DNA from: Dyadobacter frigoris
Lineage (GTDB): Bacteria > Bacteroidota > Bacteroidia > Cytophagales > Spirosomataceae
DNA: 64,000 nucleotides
NCBI RefSeq assembly: GCF_005280585.1
Contig: NZ_SZVO01000007.1
Location: forward strand, 248,001 to 312,000
Reading direction: 5' to 3'
Shown here: positions 27,320 through 36,725 of the stretch, one piece after another
How the letters are laid out: every line of letters begins with the position of its first letter
How positions within the stretch are numbered: the stretch's first letter is position 1
Position numbers and translations under genes: made by a program
Notes under the pieces: generated by a model
Databases searched by the model: none
Seen by the model: only the letters and a program-made list of their open reading frames with translations
What the model was told of the DNA's origin: nothing

Positions 27320-27356
27320 AAGAGGCTTTCTTAAAAAGAAGAAAGCCTCTTTTTTT
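27320..27356 (+). terminator. Terminator after the GxxExxY gene
   Basis: A 13-bp stem (27320-27332 with 27339-27351), six-base loop, followed by seven T residues. Confidence 0.92.
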
Positions 27357-27494
27357 ATCCTGTTAATCCCAAAATCATAATTATCTTGTTACGTAAATTA
27401 CCCCGTAACTTTGGATTAATAATTAACATTTCAATACCAACCAGAAAACTAAAAAGTGACATTGACAAAATCAGCAGAGTCCCTTTTTGCCAAT

Positions 27495-27528
27495 CCTGTT
27501 AATCTTAAAATCCTTAAATCAAGATCCT
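27495..27528 (-). repeat. Right inverted repeat flanking the GxxExxY gene
   Basis: On the minus strand it reads AGGATCTTGATTTAAGGATT and onward, nearly the same as the left copy at 26742-26774. It ends exactly at the ATG of the M28 peptidase. A shorter relative in the same orientation (TCCTGTTAATCCCAAAATCA) sits around 27358-27378. Confidence 0.6.
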
Positions 27529-29058
27529 ATGAGAAAATTACCTCTACTTTTCCTCCCAGCATTACTACTACTCAATACCAGCGTTTTTTGTCAAAAGAAA
27601 AAATCCCTGCCTCCCGAATTCTCCATCAAAAAATCAGAAACAGAAGCACATATGCGGTTTTTGGCGGCTGATGAGCTTTTAGGGCGAAGGACTGGCGAGC
27701 AGGGAAATCTTGTTGCGGCAAGGTATATTGCAGAGCAGTTCAGGAAATTAGGTCTTGTTCCTGTCCCGGGAAATACGGCTTCGGGTACGTCAACATACTA
27801 CCAAAATGTTCCATTTGAAAAAATGGGAGCAAATGGCGGGGGAGAAATCATAGCAGGCGAAGAAAAGCTAAAAAGTGGTGAAGACTGGATTTTGATGAAT
27901 GGTGAAGCCACGGATATTACTGCTCCTTTGGTTTATGCAAGTTTCGGTTTGGAAAATGCTGCAAAAGGTTGGGATGATTATAAAGGTTTGGATGTAAAAG
28001 GTAAAATTGTTTTGCTGCAAAGCGGAACGCCAGATGTTCAAACCCCTTCGGAAATCATCGCTTCTTCCAACGAAAAAAGAAAACTGGCTGCTGAAAAAGG
28101 CGCTGTGGCAGTTATAGAATTATTCAATGCGCCAATGCCATGGAATATGGTGAACCGCTATTTTGCCGGTGAAAAAATGGCTCTGGCAGATGCGAAAGAT
28201 GCCTCTAAAAAAGCAATTCCGCAAGCCTGGGTAAATGGAAAAGAAGCCAAAATAACACGCGCTTTGCGTGGCGTTCAAACATTAACATTTAAGACTGCTG
28301 GCAGAAAAAGCCAATTGGTGAACAGTTATAACGTAGCCGGATATATTCAGGGAACAGACCCAACTTTAAAAAGTGAATACATTCTTCTTTCTGCACATTA
28401 CGATCATGTGGGCGTAGGAAAGCAAGGTGGACAAGCTTTTACTCCCGAAGACAGTATTTTCAATGGAGCGCGTGACAATGCTTTTGGCACCGTAGCTTTG
28501 CTTACCGCAGCAGAAGCCCTGGCCAAAAATCCTCCGAAACGTTCTGTTTTAATTGTTGCTTTGACGGCCGAGGAAGTTGGACTACTGGGTGGTAAGTACT
28601 ATGTGGGGCACCCTTTGTTACCGCTGAACAAATGTATCTTCAACCTGAATTCAGATGGAGCTGGGTATAATGACACTACTATTGTTTCTGTGATGGGTTT
28701 AAATCGTACAGGTGTCAAAACGGAGATTGAAACGGCTAGTAAAGCGTTTGGACTAGGCGTTTTTGCTGATCCATCTCCTGAACAAGGATTATTTGACCGT
28801 TCTGACAATGTAAGTTTTGCGAAAGAAGGGATCCCCGCACCAACATTTACACCGGGCTTCAAAGAATTTTCCGGTGATATCATGAAGCACTATCACCAGG
28901 CTTCTGATAATCCGGAGACAGTTGATTTTAACTATTTGTTGAAATTTTGCCAGGCTTACACGTATACCGCACGATTAATTGCTGACCGTAAAACGGCACC
29001 GCAATGGGTAACAGGTGATAAATATGAAGCGGCTGCGAAAAAACTTTATGGGAAGTAA
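27529..29058 (+). CDS. M28 family zinc aminopeptidase with PA domain
   Basis: Exported metallopeptidase of 509 residues from the ATG at 27529, which gives a clean signal peptide ending VFCQ; a longer frame from a TTG at 27487 would bury it. An inserted PA domain lies in the first half (AKGWDDYKGLDVKGKIVLLQ). The two-zinc M28 site is complete: His in SAHYDHVG, bridging Asp in GARDNAFGT, catalytic Glu-Glu in LTAEEVGLLG, Asp in NSDGAGY, and the last His in MKHYHQASDNPE. It probably degrades peptides in the periplasm or at the cell surface. Confidence 0.92.
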   Translation: MRKLPLLFLPALLLLNTSVFCQKKKSLPPEFSIKKSETEAHMRFLAADELLGRRTGEQGNLVAARYIAEQFRKLGLVPVPGNTASGTSTYYQNVPFEKMGANGGGEIIAGEEKLKSGEDWILMNGEATDITAPLVYASFGLENAAKGWDDYKGLDVKGKIVLLQSGTPDVQTPSEIIASSNEKRKLAAEKGAVAVIELFNAPMPWNMVNRYFAGEKMALADAKDASKKAIPQAWVNGKEAKITRALRGVQTLTFKTAGRKSQLVNSYNVAGYIQGTDPTLKSEYILLSAHYDHVGVGKQGGQAFTPEDSIFNGARDNAFGTVALLTAAEALAKNPPKRSVLIVALTAEEVGLLGGKYYVGHPLLPLNKCIFNLNSDGAGYNDTTIVSVMGLNRTGVKTEIETASKAFGLGVFADPSPEQGLFDRSDNVSFAKEGIPAPTFTPGFKEFSGDIMKHYHQASDNPETVDFNYLLKFCQAYTYTARLIADRKTAPQWVTGDKYEAAAKKLYGK

Positions 29059-29066
29059 ACAGATTA

Positions 29067-29100
29067 TTACAATTTACTCAATACATTGAGCAAATTGTAA
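29067..29100. promoter_or_regulatory. 34-bp palindrome, possible operator
   Basis: TTACAATTTACTCAA (29067-29081) faces TTGAGCAAATTGTAA (29086-29100) around a four-base loop, with a single mismatch. It ends 3 nt before the ATG of the broken AAA/DUF4143 gene. There is no T-tract, so an operator site fits better than a terminator. Confidence 0.5.
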
Positions 29101-29103
29101 ATC

Positions 29104-30039
29104 ATGTACGAAAGATCTCATTTAAAACTACTTACAGACCGCATAAATGAACCTCGGAAGTTTATTCAGGGCTCATGGGACCTCGCCAAGTTGGAAAAAC
29201 GACGGTAATTACTCAACTGCTTCAAAAATTAAGCATTGATACCCATTTTACCTCTGCTGATTCTGTTCTTATTTCTGATTCATTCTGGCTTGAACAGCAG
29301 TGGGAAATTGCTCGCTTAAAAATAAAAACTTCCTCCGGTAAAGAATTCATTTTGGTTATTGATGAGATTCAGAAAAAATGATGAAAAACGGTGGAAATCG
29401 TATGTTACAAATTCATTGATAGAAACCAGTATTAACCGGGATATTCTGATGTTATCACGCGTTGCAAAACCTGCGCTGATGAAAGTTTTATTTGAATTAG
29501 GCTGCCATTATTCCGGTCAGATTTTGTCGTTTACCAAAATTATGGGACAGTTGCAGGATGCCGGAAATACGACAACGCTTTCTCATTACCTTAATCTGCT
29601 CGATACAGCCGGATTATTAGCAGGATTCGAAAAATATGCGGCCGATATTATCAGAAAAAAATCTTCCAGTCCAAAATTTCAGGTCCATAATACTGCACTC
29701 ATTAGTGCGCAGCGGGCTGAAAACTTTTTGCAGATAAAGTCAGATCCGGCAGAGTGGGGACGAATTGTGGAATCTGCTATTGGAGCTCATTTGCCTAACA
29801 ATTCCCTTTCCGAAAATTACAAGGTATACTACTGGCGTGACCGGGACCAGGAGGTAGATTTTGTGCTTGAATATAAAAATCATATCGTTGGTATTGAAGT
29901 GAAAAGTGGAGCAAAACAATCATCATCCGGGATGGCCGCTTTTCAAAAGCAATTTCAGCCCAAGAAAATTTATTTAGTTGGAGATACAGGATTACCGTGG
30001 CAGGACTTTCTTAAAATTAATCCTGTTGCCTTATTTTAA
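29104..30039 (+). pseudogene. Broken AAA ATPase/DUF4143 gene
   Basis: Remnant of the widespread Bacteroidota ATPase with N-terminal AAA domain and C-terminal DUF4143 nuclease-like domain. Two lesions are visible. First, the N-terminus MYERSHLKLL...RKFIQG is in one frame and the P-loop MGPRQVGKTT in another; one base is missing near 29168-29175. Second, the Walker B end VIDEIQKK stops at 29381, and the following frame resumes at DEKRWKSYVTNSLIETS, so the middle of the protein (roughly 100-130 residues in relatives) is deleted out of frame, in an A-rich run near 29373-29384. The C-terminal part, including EVDFVLEYKNHIVGIEVKSG, is intact. Not expected to be functional. Confidence 0.85.
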
Positions 30040-30076
30040 AACAAAAGCCCGACAATTGATGCCGGGCTTTTGTTTT
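30038..30076. terminator. Bidirectional terminator
   Basis: A 14-bp stem (30038-30051 with 30063-30076) with A- and T-rich flanks, shared by the broken DUF4143 gene and the convergent peptidase gene. Confidence 0.9.
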
Positions 30077-30098
30077 AAATCTAATAAGCATGGTTTTA

Positions 30099-32282
30099 TC
30101 ACCTCGCACCCGGAGGGCAATTCTTTTTCAAATAATCAGTGAACAAAGTTCTCAAATGAAGCGATGTTCCTTCACCCTCAAAAATTCCGTGTGAGCGGTT
30201 CGGATAAGGCATGAACTGGAAAACTTTATTGTACTTGATCAATTCATTGACCAGCATTTCTGCATTTTGGTAATGCACATTATCATCCCCCGTTCCGTGG
30301 ATATAAAGCAAGTTCCCTTCCAGATTTTTTGCATTCGTGATCGGTGATCCCTTTACAAAATCTTCAAGATTTTCCTGTGGGATTCCCATGTAACGTTCCT
30401 GATAAATATTATCGTACGTCAGCTGGTTACCAACCGCAGCAACAGCAATTCCGGTTTTGAATAGCTTAGGATATTTAAACAAAAGATTCAAGGTAGAAGA
30501 ACCGCCGCCGCTCCATCCGTGCACCGCTACGCGGCTTGTGTCAATAAATGCATATTGCTTGAACATCGAAGTTGCTGCACCGGCAATATCATTGATGTTG
30601 ATCGTACCAATATTCCTGTAAATCGATTTTCTCCACGCACTACCTTTTGGCGAAGGCGTTCCGCGGTTATCCACCGAAGCGTAGATATACCCGTCTTTGG
30701 CCATACTTCCTGTATACAGACGGTTTCTTCCCGTTCCGTAACTATCGTGAACCGTGCTTGACGCAGGCTCGCCATAGACCATAAATACAATCGGATATTT
30801 TTTTGCAGGATCAAAGTTATCCGGTTTCACCATCCAGCCGTCTACTTCAACATTTTCGGCCGTTTTGATTTTGAAAAATTCAATATTCATCGCAGCGGGA
30901 CGAATGCGCATCATTTTTTCACTGATCGAATTGTTCGGATCCACCGCTTTGTGATCCGGCAACGTGATCCATTCCATCATGGGAGGCAACTGAGCGTTGG
31001 AAAAACTATGTGTCGCATATCTTGCCAAAGGAGAAATTTCATAACTATGCGTTCCCGACTGATCTGCCGGTGATAGGCGCTGCGGTTCTCCTTTTCCATC
31101 CAGGGAAGCGCGGTACAAATATTCCTGCGTTGCGTTATCCGGTGACGCCGTGAAATAGTAAGCGTTATTTTTTTCGTCAATCAAAACCGGAGTGATCACA
31201 TCGTATTTTCCGGTCGTGATCAAGGTTTCTTTTTTTCCATCACGACTTACACGATATGCATGTCTCCAGCCGTCTTTTTCACTAACCCAGACAAATTCTT
31301 TTCCGTCATCAATCCAGTCCCAGCCTTCATTTCCATCCGCCCAACGGCTTTTTATATCAATCCACGCTTTGTCTGTTTCTGTGAAAAAGGATTTTGAAAC
31401 ACCATCTTTTGTATTGATATAAAACAAAGTGCTGACATTTTGCTTCCGGTTTAATTGCTGAATTACCAGCTCATTAGCGCTTCCTGCCCATTCCATACGC
31501 GGAACGTAGGTATTTTGAGGATCTCCCGGAATGTTCATCCATTTTGTTTTGGCCGTAACCACATCTACCACACCAATTTTGTATGGTGACGGTGTTTGCC
31601 CCACTTTCGGATATTCAACCGGAATCGTGTAGGAATAAATTGAATCCGTCGTATTGATCATCAGGAAATTACGAATCTTGCGGGCATCCAGTTGCCAGTA
31701 AGCAATTGTTTTGCTATCCGGGCTCCAGCGAAATCCGTCGCGACAATCAAATTCCTCTTCGTAAACCCAGTCAAAAGTTCCGTTGATCACACGGTCCGTT
31801 CCATCCAGCGTAACTTGTTTGATCGCACCCGTCGCCAGATCTTCGGAATAAATATTGTGTTTGCTAACGTAAGCTACTTTTTTACCGTCCGGAGAAAATT
31901 TCGCGAACATTAATGAAGATTCAGGACGACCTTTTCCCAATTGTTTCAGGTTATTCGTTGCCAGATCCAAAACCCAGTAATCGCCTCTGGTATCTCTTCT
32001 CCAAACTCGTTTTGAGTTGGTATAGATCAAAACCTTAGTTCCGGCTTCATTGATGGTATAACTGCGAACGGCTAAATTTTTATCCGAGCCTTTTGGAGTA
32101 AGTTGTTGTTTTGAAACGAGTGTTCTTGGCTGATTGCCAGGTAATTTAATCTCGAAGATTTCACCCTCTGCTTCATCCCGGTAACCGCTGCCATCAGACA
32201 ACCACTGAAAATTAGCCGGGATTTGCGCAAATAAAGGGGAGGAGATAATAACAAAGACTAGTGCTTTGATCAAATGCTTCAT
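30099..32282 (-). CDS. Dipeptidyl-peptidase IV-like S9 serine peptidase
   Basis: Exported prolyl-oligopeptidase-family enzyme of 727 residues, starting at the ATG at 32282 that gives the signal peptide MKHLIKALVF...LFAQ. A DPP-IV N-terminal beta-propeller (about 60-470) precedes the alpha/beta-hydrolase domain. Catalytic triad: Ser in GWSGGGSS, Asp in GTGDDNVHYQN, His in NRSHGIFEG. The propeller has DWVYEEEF, the double-Glu motif that in DPP-IV binds the substrate N-terminus, so removal of N-terminal dipeptides is likely. Probably periplasmic. Confidence 0.94.
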   Translation of the reverse strand: MKHLIKALVFVIISSPLFAQIPANFQWLSDGSGYRDEAEGEIFEIKLPGNQPRTLVSKQQLTPKGSDKNLAVRSYTINEAGTKVLIYTNSKRVWRRDTRGDYWVLDLATNNLKQLGKGRPESSLMFAKFSPDGKKVAYVSKHNIYSEDLATGAIKQVTLDGTDRVINGTFDWVYEEEFDCRDGFRWSPDSKTIAYWQLDARKIRNFLMINTTDSIYSYTIPVEYPKVGQTPSPYKIGVVDVVTAKTKWMNIPGDPQNTYVPRMEWAGSANELVIQQLNRKQNVSTLFYINTKDGVSKSFFTETDKAWIDIKSRWADGNEGWDWIDDGKEFVWVSEKDGWRHAYRVSRDGKKETLITTGKYDVITPVLIDEKNNAYYFTASPDNATQEYLYRASLDGKGEPQRLSPADQSGTHSYEISPLARYATHSFSNAQLPPMMEWITLPDHKAVDPNNSISEKMMRIRPAAMNIEFFKIKTAENVEVDGWMVKPDNFDPAKKYPIVFMVYGEPASSTVHDSYGTGRNRLYTGSMAKDGYIYASVDNRGTPSPKGSAWRKSIYRNIGTININDIAGAATSMFKQYAFIDTSRVAVHGWSGGGSSTLNLLFKYPKLFKTGIAVAAVGNQLTYDNIYQERYMGIPQENLEDFVKGSPITNAKNLEGNLLYIHGTGDDNVHYQNAEMLVNELIKYNKVFQFMPYPNRSHGIFEGEGTSLHLRTLFTDYLKKNCPPGAR

Positions 32283-32438
32283 TTGGAATGGGTATGAAAT
32301 AAATATTATACGAACGATTGCTAATGCAATTTTAACACTTTGATTTACAAAATCCGATGTGCTGGTCATAATACAATAACAATAAGCAAGTTTTGGTAAA
32401 GTTGCCTTACCAAAACCTGCTTACCTCACTACTGATTA

Positions 32439-32627
32439 TCAACTAATTCCTTCTTCAGGATCTGTTTTTATATCCTTGCTCCGCGAGCGCTTTTGTTTTT
32501 TCAACGCATCGCTGAGCAAATATTCTATTTGTCCGTTCAGACTCCTGAAATCCTGCTGCGCCCACGCTTCAAGCTCTTTCAACATCTCAGGATTAATCCG
32601 CAAAACAAACGCTTTTTTTTCTGCCAT
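32439..32627 (-). CDS. Small Arc-type ribbon-helix-helix protein
   Basis: A 62-residue protein with the pattern KKAFVLRINPEMLKELEAWAQ (strand then helix A) and SLNGQIEYLLSDALKK (helix B), which is a ribbon-helix-helix DNA-binding fold like Arc. A charged tail follows. It begins one base after the stop of the SPFH gene (TGA-T-ATG), so it is translationally coupled to it. No toxin gene lies next to it. It may regulate its own operon (inference). Confidence 0.8.
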   Translation of the reverse strand: MAEKKAFVLRINPEMLKELEAWAQQDFRSLNGQIEYLLSDALKKQKRSRSKDIKTDPEEGIS

Positions 32628-32628
32628 A

Positions 32629-33492
32629 TCAAGGATACAAAGTTCCGGCGTTCAATACAGGTGTGACGGACTTTTCACCACATAAAACGACTAATAAATT
32701 ACAAACCATCGCTGCTTTTCGTTCTTCATCCAGGTTTACAATTCCCTTTTCTGAAAGCATTGCCAAAGCCATATCCACCATGCCAACGGCGCCGTTTACA
32801 ATCTGGCGACGAGCAGCGACTACCGCTGACGCCTGCTGACGCTGTAACATCGCGCCGGCGATTTCCGGAGCATAAGCCAGGTGACTGATACGTGCCTCGA
32901 GAACATCCACTCCAGCCCTACTCAATCTTTCAGTCAGCTCAGCTTCAAGCATTTCGTTGATTTTCCCGCTTCCGTCACGCAATGTAAATTCCGGAATTTC
33001 TACTTCCTCAGCTTCCATCGTGTCATACGCATAAACGCCGGCCAAATGACGTACCGCAGCTTCCGACTGGATCTCTACGTATTTTGTGTAATCGTCCACT
33101 TCAAACGATGCCTTAGCGGTGTCACCTACGCGCCAAACCACCACGGCAGCGATTTCAATCGGGTTACCAAGTTTGTCGTTAACCTTTAACTTCTGACCGT
33201 TGAGGTTTCGTGCACGCAGACTCATTTTTTTTCTACGGAAAAAGGGATTAACCCATCGCAGACCGCTTTGTTTCATCGTGCCCATGTAATCACCAAAAAA
33301 TGTGGTTACCACAGCTTCATTGGGATTAATAACTGTCAATCCAATCAGGATAATGAATCCGATAATTGAAACAAGAATGCCAAAATTAGGACGGCCTTCG
33401 GCGATCGAAAAAATGACACCTCCAAATAACATGATCAGACCAATACCGAATAGCAAAAAGCCTGACATCGAGCGTAATTCTTTTTCATTCAT
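32629..33492 (-). CDS. SPFH/Band 7 domain membrane protein
   Basis: A 287-residue protein starting at the ATG at 33492, with two adjacent N-terminal hydrophobic segments (about 10-55) and an SPFH domain: NPNEAVVTTFFGDYMGTMKQSGLRWVNPFF, followed by the conserved AAVVVWRV strand and EAAVRHLAG. A coiled-coil-like tail has EIAGAMLQRQQASAVVAARR. SPFH proteins oligomerise into membrane microdomain cages; the substrate here is unknown. Coupled downstream to the small RHH protein gene, an arrangement I recall as recurrent in Bacteroidota. Confidence 0.9.
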   Translation of the reverse strand: MNEKELRSMSGFLLFGIGLIMLFGGVIFSIAEGRPNFGILVSIIGFIILIGLTVINPNEAVVTTFFGDYMGTMKQSGLRWVNPFFRRKKMSLRARNLNGQKLKVNDKLGNPIEIAAVVVWRVGDTAKASFEVDDYTKYVEIQSEAAVRHLAGVYAYDTMEAEEVEIPEFTLRDGSGKINEMLEAELTERLSRAGVDVLEARISHLAYAPEIAGAMLQRQQASAVVAARRQIVNGAVGMVDMALAMLSEKGIVNLDEERKAAMVCNLLVVLCGEKSVTPVLNAGTLYP

Positions 33493-33562
33493 AGCGTAAT
33501 TGTGATAGTAAAATGATATCACAATGTTATCAAATGAAAAGCATATTCCAATACAAATTGGT

Positions 33563-33599
33563 ACAAAAAAATCCCAAAGCTTTTGATTGGCTTTGGGAT
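33563..33599 (-). terminator. Terminator downstream of the TonB_C/MORN pair
   Basis: A 10-bp stem (33571-33580 with 33590-33599) whose minus-strand 3' side runs into seven T residues. Confidence 0.88.
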
Positions 33600-33618
33600 G
33601 GGATGAGTGGTAAATTAT

Positions 33619-35046
33619 TTATTCAAAATTAACAGGCAGTCTGTATCTTACACTTATTTTTCGCCCTCTTTGCGTTCCCGCCTCCCACAACCCGTCCATT
33701 CTCTTGACAACGCGTACAACTTCATCGTCAAAACTTTTACCCAAACTTTGCTCAATTTTATAATCACCCAAATGCCCATCTTCACGCACGACAAAAGACA
33801 GGATTGTTTTTCCCTTGGCTCTTGGAACAGCTGGAGAAGGCCTTATATTTTCTCCCAGAAATTGATACATTTTGTTTTTTCCACCTTTAAACTGCGGTTC
33901 AATAATATAATCACTTTCATAGTTTACTTTTTCACCATCGAAGTAGGATATACCCTTTTCCAGAATTCCTTCTTTATAAAAATCTTCATAGGCCAGCGTA
34001 CTGTCTGCGAATTTTCCAACCCACTTTCCTGACTTACGCTCATTTTCTACTTTCCCTTCTTCAAATAATGCTTTTTGACGATAAGAATTTGACTTGATCT
34101 TACCCCAACCGTTACCATCCTTTACAAGTTGAGAACCATCACGATCCCAAACATTTTTGATCGATACCTCTTTTTTATTACCGGTTTCAATAATGCTTCG
34201 TAGTTGGCCGTTTTCATACCAGTTTATGTTTTTCACCAGACTATCACTCACACTTTGTTCCTCATTGAGCACACCGTTCAGGAAATAATATTTTCCCGAC
34301 GAAGGCGGCCGTCCACCTCCCGGATAGCGCGCATTCGAGAGCAGTGTCCCATCTGGCTGGATAATTACCTCTTCATAACCATCCGCGAAATTGCCTGATT
34401 TTGCAGAAATACTGAACGCTTTTACGGAATCGGTTTGTGTAGATTTAGATATTTTAGTCCAGATTTTTTTCTTTTCAAAAGGTAAGGTCAGATTCGTTTT
34501 CCATTTACCCAATCTAAATTCCTGAAATAAAATATCGCCACGCACAAAACCACGTTCATCCACCGGAATTACGTTTCTGAATTTATTTTTCCTCTGATCG
34601 TTGGGTATCAAAATATTATTTTTGTCAAAATATTCAATCAAAGCATTTTCGGTACTGTCAAATTCCGGCATTGGATTTGTTCGGAACAACACAGGAAAAA
34701 AGGTCACTTGTCTTACCGGTTTGTCTTTTATCAAAGCAGGTTTCCAGGCTTTATATAAACTTAAAAGACGAATTGCTTCGGCGTCAATTGTTTTGTCAAC
34801 CGATCTTGAAATTTCAAGCCCCGACATACTTCCGTCAGGTTCAACAATGCCTTTCACAATAACTTTGGTATTCATTCCTTTCGCAGCGGATTTGATAGGA
34901 ATCTGGATATTAGCTGTAATAAACTGATTTAAAAATGCCACGCCGCCAGACGGCTCGGCGGGTTTTTCAACTTCGTTGATCTTATATACTTGTTGGCTTA
35001 AAGCAGGAAAACTGAAAAGAGTGAGTAGTACAATAAATGATTTCAT
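33619..35046 (-). CDS. Exported protein with two TonB_C-like domains and MORN-like repeats
   Basis: A 475-residue protein with a signal peptide ending ALSQ (about 18). The N-terminal module (VIVKGIVEPDGSMSGLEISRSVD..) and the C-terminal module (LSFVVREDGHLGDYKIEQSLG..FDDEVVRVVKRM) both carry the TonB C-terminal-domain pattern. Between them are short repeats (NINWYENGQLRSIIETGNK, FADSTLAYEDFYKEGILEKG) of the MORN_2/YwqK type. It lacks the inner-membrane anchor and proline-rich linker of true TonB, so it is probably a periplasmic binding protein. Its paralogue lies 59 nt upstream on the same strand. Confidence 0.78.
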   Translation of the reverse strand: MKSFIVLLTLFSFPALSQQVYKINEVEKPAEPSGGVAFLNQFITANIQIPIKSAAKGMNTKVIVKGIVEPDGSMSGLEISRSVDKTIDAEAIRLLSLYKAWKPALIKDKPVRQVTFFPVLFRTNPMPEFDSTENALIEYFDKNNILIPNDQRKNKFRNVIPVDERGFVRGDILFQEFRLGKWKTNLTLPFEKKKIWTKISKSTQTDSVKAFSISAKSGNFADGYEEVIIQPDGTLLSNARYPGGGRPPSSGKYYFLNGVLNEEQSVSDSLVKNINWYENGQLRSIIETGNKKEVSIKNVWDRDGSQLVKDGNGWGKIKSNSYRQKALFEEGKVENERKSGKWVGKFADSTLAYEDFYKEGILEKGISYFDGEKVNYESDYIIEPQFKGGKNKMYQFLGENIRPSPAVPRAKGKTILSFVVREDGHLGDYKIEQSLGKSFDDEVVRVVKRMDGLWEAGTQRGRKISVRYRLPVNFE

Positions 35047-35105
35047 GGCTGTTGAAATTAAAATTTAAACGCAGGGACCTTTGGCAATCAGATTTAGAAG
35101 GAAGC

Positions 35106-36548
35106 TTAGAACAACATGAAATTAATTGGCAGATTATACTTAACCCTTACTTTCTGGCCGCGAAGTTCACCTGGTTTCCATTTCCCATCCATCTTTTTAA
35201 CCACCCTGAGCGCTTCCTGATCAATGTCTTTTACGACACTTTTTTCCAGTTTATAATCACAAAGACTTCCATCTTCACAAACGGTAAAAGAAAGAAGAAC
35301 CACTCCACTGATTCCCTTTCTGGAAGCGTCAATAGGATATTTAATATTTTGTCCGAGAAACTGGTAGACAGATTTCATTCCATCCCCGAATTTAGGCTGA
35401 AAGCCTTTGGTCTTATAACTTACATTTTCCCCGTTAACAACACATGTTCCTTCTTTTAACAGCCCGTTTTCATACTGTTCAACATAATAAATTGTACTAT
35501 CAGGCAGCTTCCCAACCCATTTGCCGATCTTAGATCCCACATTTACGGCTCCTTCCTCTGTTAAAAGTTTATTATTTTCCTCACCTGAATATCTCCACCA
35601 GCCGTTACCATTTTTAACGTTTTGAGTACCATCAGGTTCCCAGGCATTTACTATCCGGCTTTCCTGAAGAACCTCAAAACTGGCAGGAGGATTTTGAATA
35701 ACACTTTTGATCTGGCCGTTTCTGTACCAGCTTATTTTAGTACTGATACTATCTTCAAAATTCTCAACTTCTTTTATCATGCCGCTGAGATAATAATCTT
35801 TCTTCAAAAGAAGTTTTTTTGCAGACGAATATTCCCTGTACAACAAAATTTTCCCGTTTTTCTGAAAAGCAATTTTCGGTGCATAATTTGTCTCTGATCG
35901 ATCTTTGGCGGAAAGTTCATAAGCCTGAACAGAATCCACGCCTGGTTCTCCATATATTATTTTCCAGAATTCATTTCGCTCAAAAGGTATCGTACTCATC
36001 CGTTTCCATTTGTCGCCTTTTAATGCTTCGTAAGAAATATCGTCTTTTATAAATCCCTGCTCATTCACAGGCATAACACTTCTATATTTAAAATCTTTTG
36101 AATCTGTTACAGGAAGAAATTTGTCATTGTAGTAATGCACAATGCCTGCTAATCCACTATCAAAGTTTTCATTTTTTGGTGCCAAAAATGAGACGTGATA
36201 AACAGCTGCCTGTCTAACTTTTACATCTTTTAAAACTGCGGGTTGCCATGCCTTGTACAAACTCAAAACTCTTATGGCTTCCTGATCACATAAAGAATCG
36301 ATTCCTTTCACAACCTGTAAGCCGGTCATGGATCCATCTGTTTCAACAATTCCTTTTACAAAAATTTTTGAATTAATTCCTTTGACGGATGCACTGAAAG
36401 GAACCTGAATATTCGCAAAAATGAACTGATTGAGAATCGAAAATCCGCCGACAGGTGTTGCCTGTTTTTCAACTTCATGGGGCTGGTAAACAGTTTGACT
36501 TACAGCCTGATAACTAATCAACACAAAAATCAATAATAGTCTTTTCAT
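35106..36548 (-). CDS. Paralogue of the TonB_C/MORN-like exported protein
   Basis: A 480-residue protein starting at the ATG at 36548, with signal peptide MKRLLLIFVLISYQAVSQ. The same order is seen as in its neighbour: TonB_C-like module (KIFVKGIVETDGSMTGLQVVKGID), MORN-like central repeats (KISWYRNGQIKSVIQN, YYVEQYENGLLKEGT), and TonB_C-like module (LLSFTVCEDGSLCDYKLEKSV). The two proteins align along their whole length, so they came from a tandem duplication with later divergence. There is no terminator between them, so they are probably co-transcribed. Confidence 0.78.
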   Translation of the reverse strand: MKRLLLIFVLISYQAVSQTVYQPHEVEKQATPVGGFSILNQFIFANIQVPFSASVKGINSKIFVKGIVETDGSMTGLQVVKGIDSLCDQEAIRVLSLYKAWQPAVLKDVKVRQAAVYHVSFLAPKNENFDSGLAGIVHYYNDKFLPVTDSKDFKYRSVMPVNEQGFIKDDISYEALKGDKWKRMSTIPFERNEFWKIIYGEPGVDSVQAYELSAKDRSETNYAPKIAFQKNGKILLYREYSSAKKLLLKKDYYLSGMIKEVENFEDSISTKISWYRNGQIKSVIQNPPASFEVLQESRIVNAWEPDGTQNVKNGNGWWRYSGEENNKLLTEEGAVNVGSKIGKWVGKLPDSTIYYVEQYENGLLKEGTCVVNGENVSYKTKGFQPKFGDGMKSVYQFLGQNIKYPIDASRKGISGVVLLSFTVCEDGSLCDYKLEKSVVKDIDQEALRVVKKMDGKWKPGELRGQKVRVKYNLPINFMLF

Positions 36549-36725
36549 TTGTCGGGTGAGTTTATCCAAGCCAAATATAGATAATCCTTTATTTACCATT
36601 ATTATACTTAGAATTATTATTATTTATATTTTATGTCAATTTTGTAGAACTAGTTTATCTAAAACTTAATCTACTGATAACCTGTAAGTAATATCCAGGT
36701 AACATGAAATGAGAATATTTGTAAC

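Noticed and set aside
32439..33492. SPFH/RHH pair as a toxin-antitoxin system
   Set aside because: The SPFH protein is a normal membrane-scaffold protein of full length and has no toxin features; the RHH protein is more likely a regulator.
33619..36548. The two TonB_C proteins as true energy-transducing TonB
   Set aside because: They have cleavable signal peptides and no inner-membrane anchor, proline-rich linker or ExbB/ExbD neighbours.
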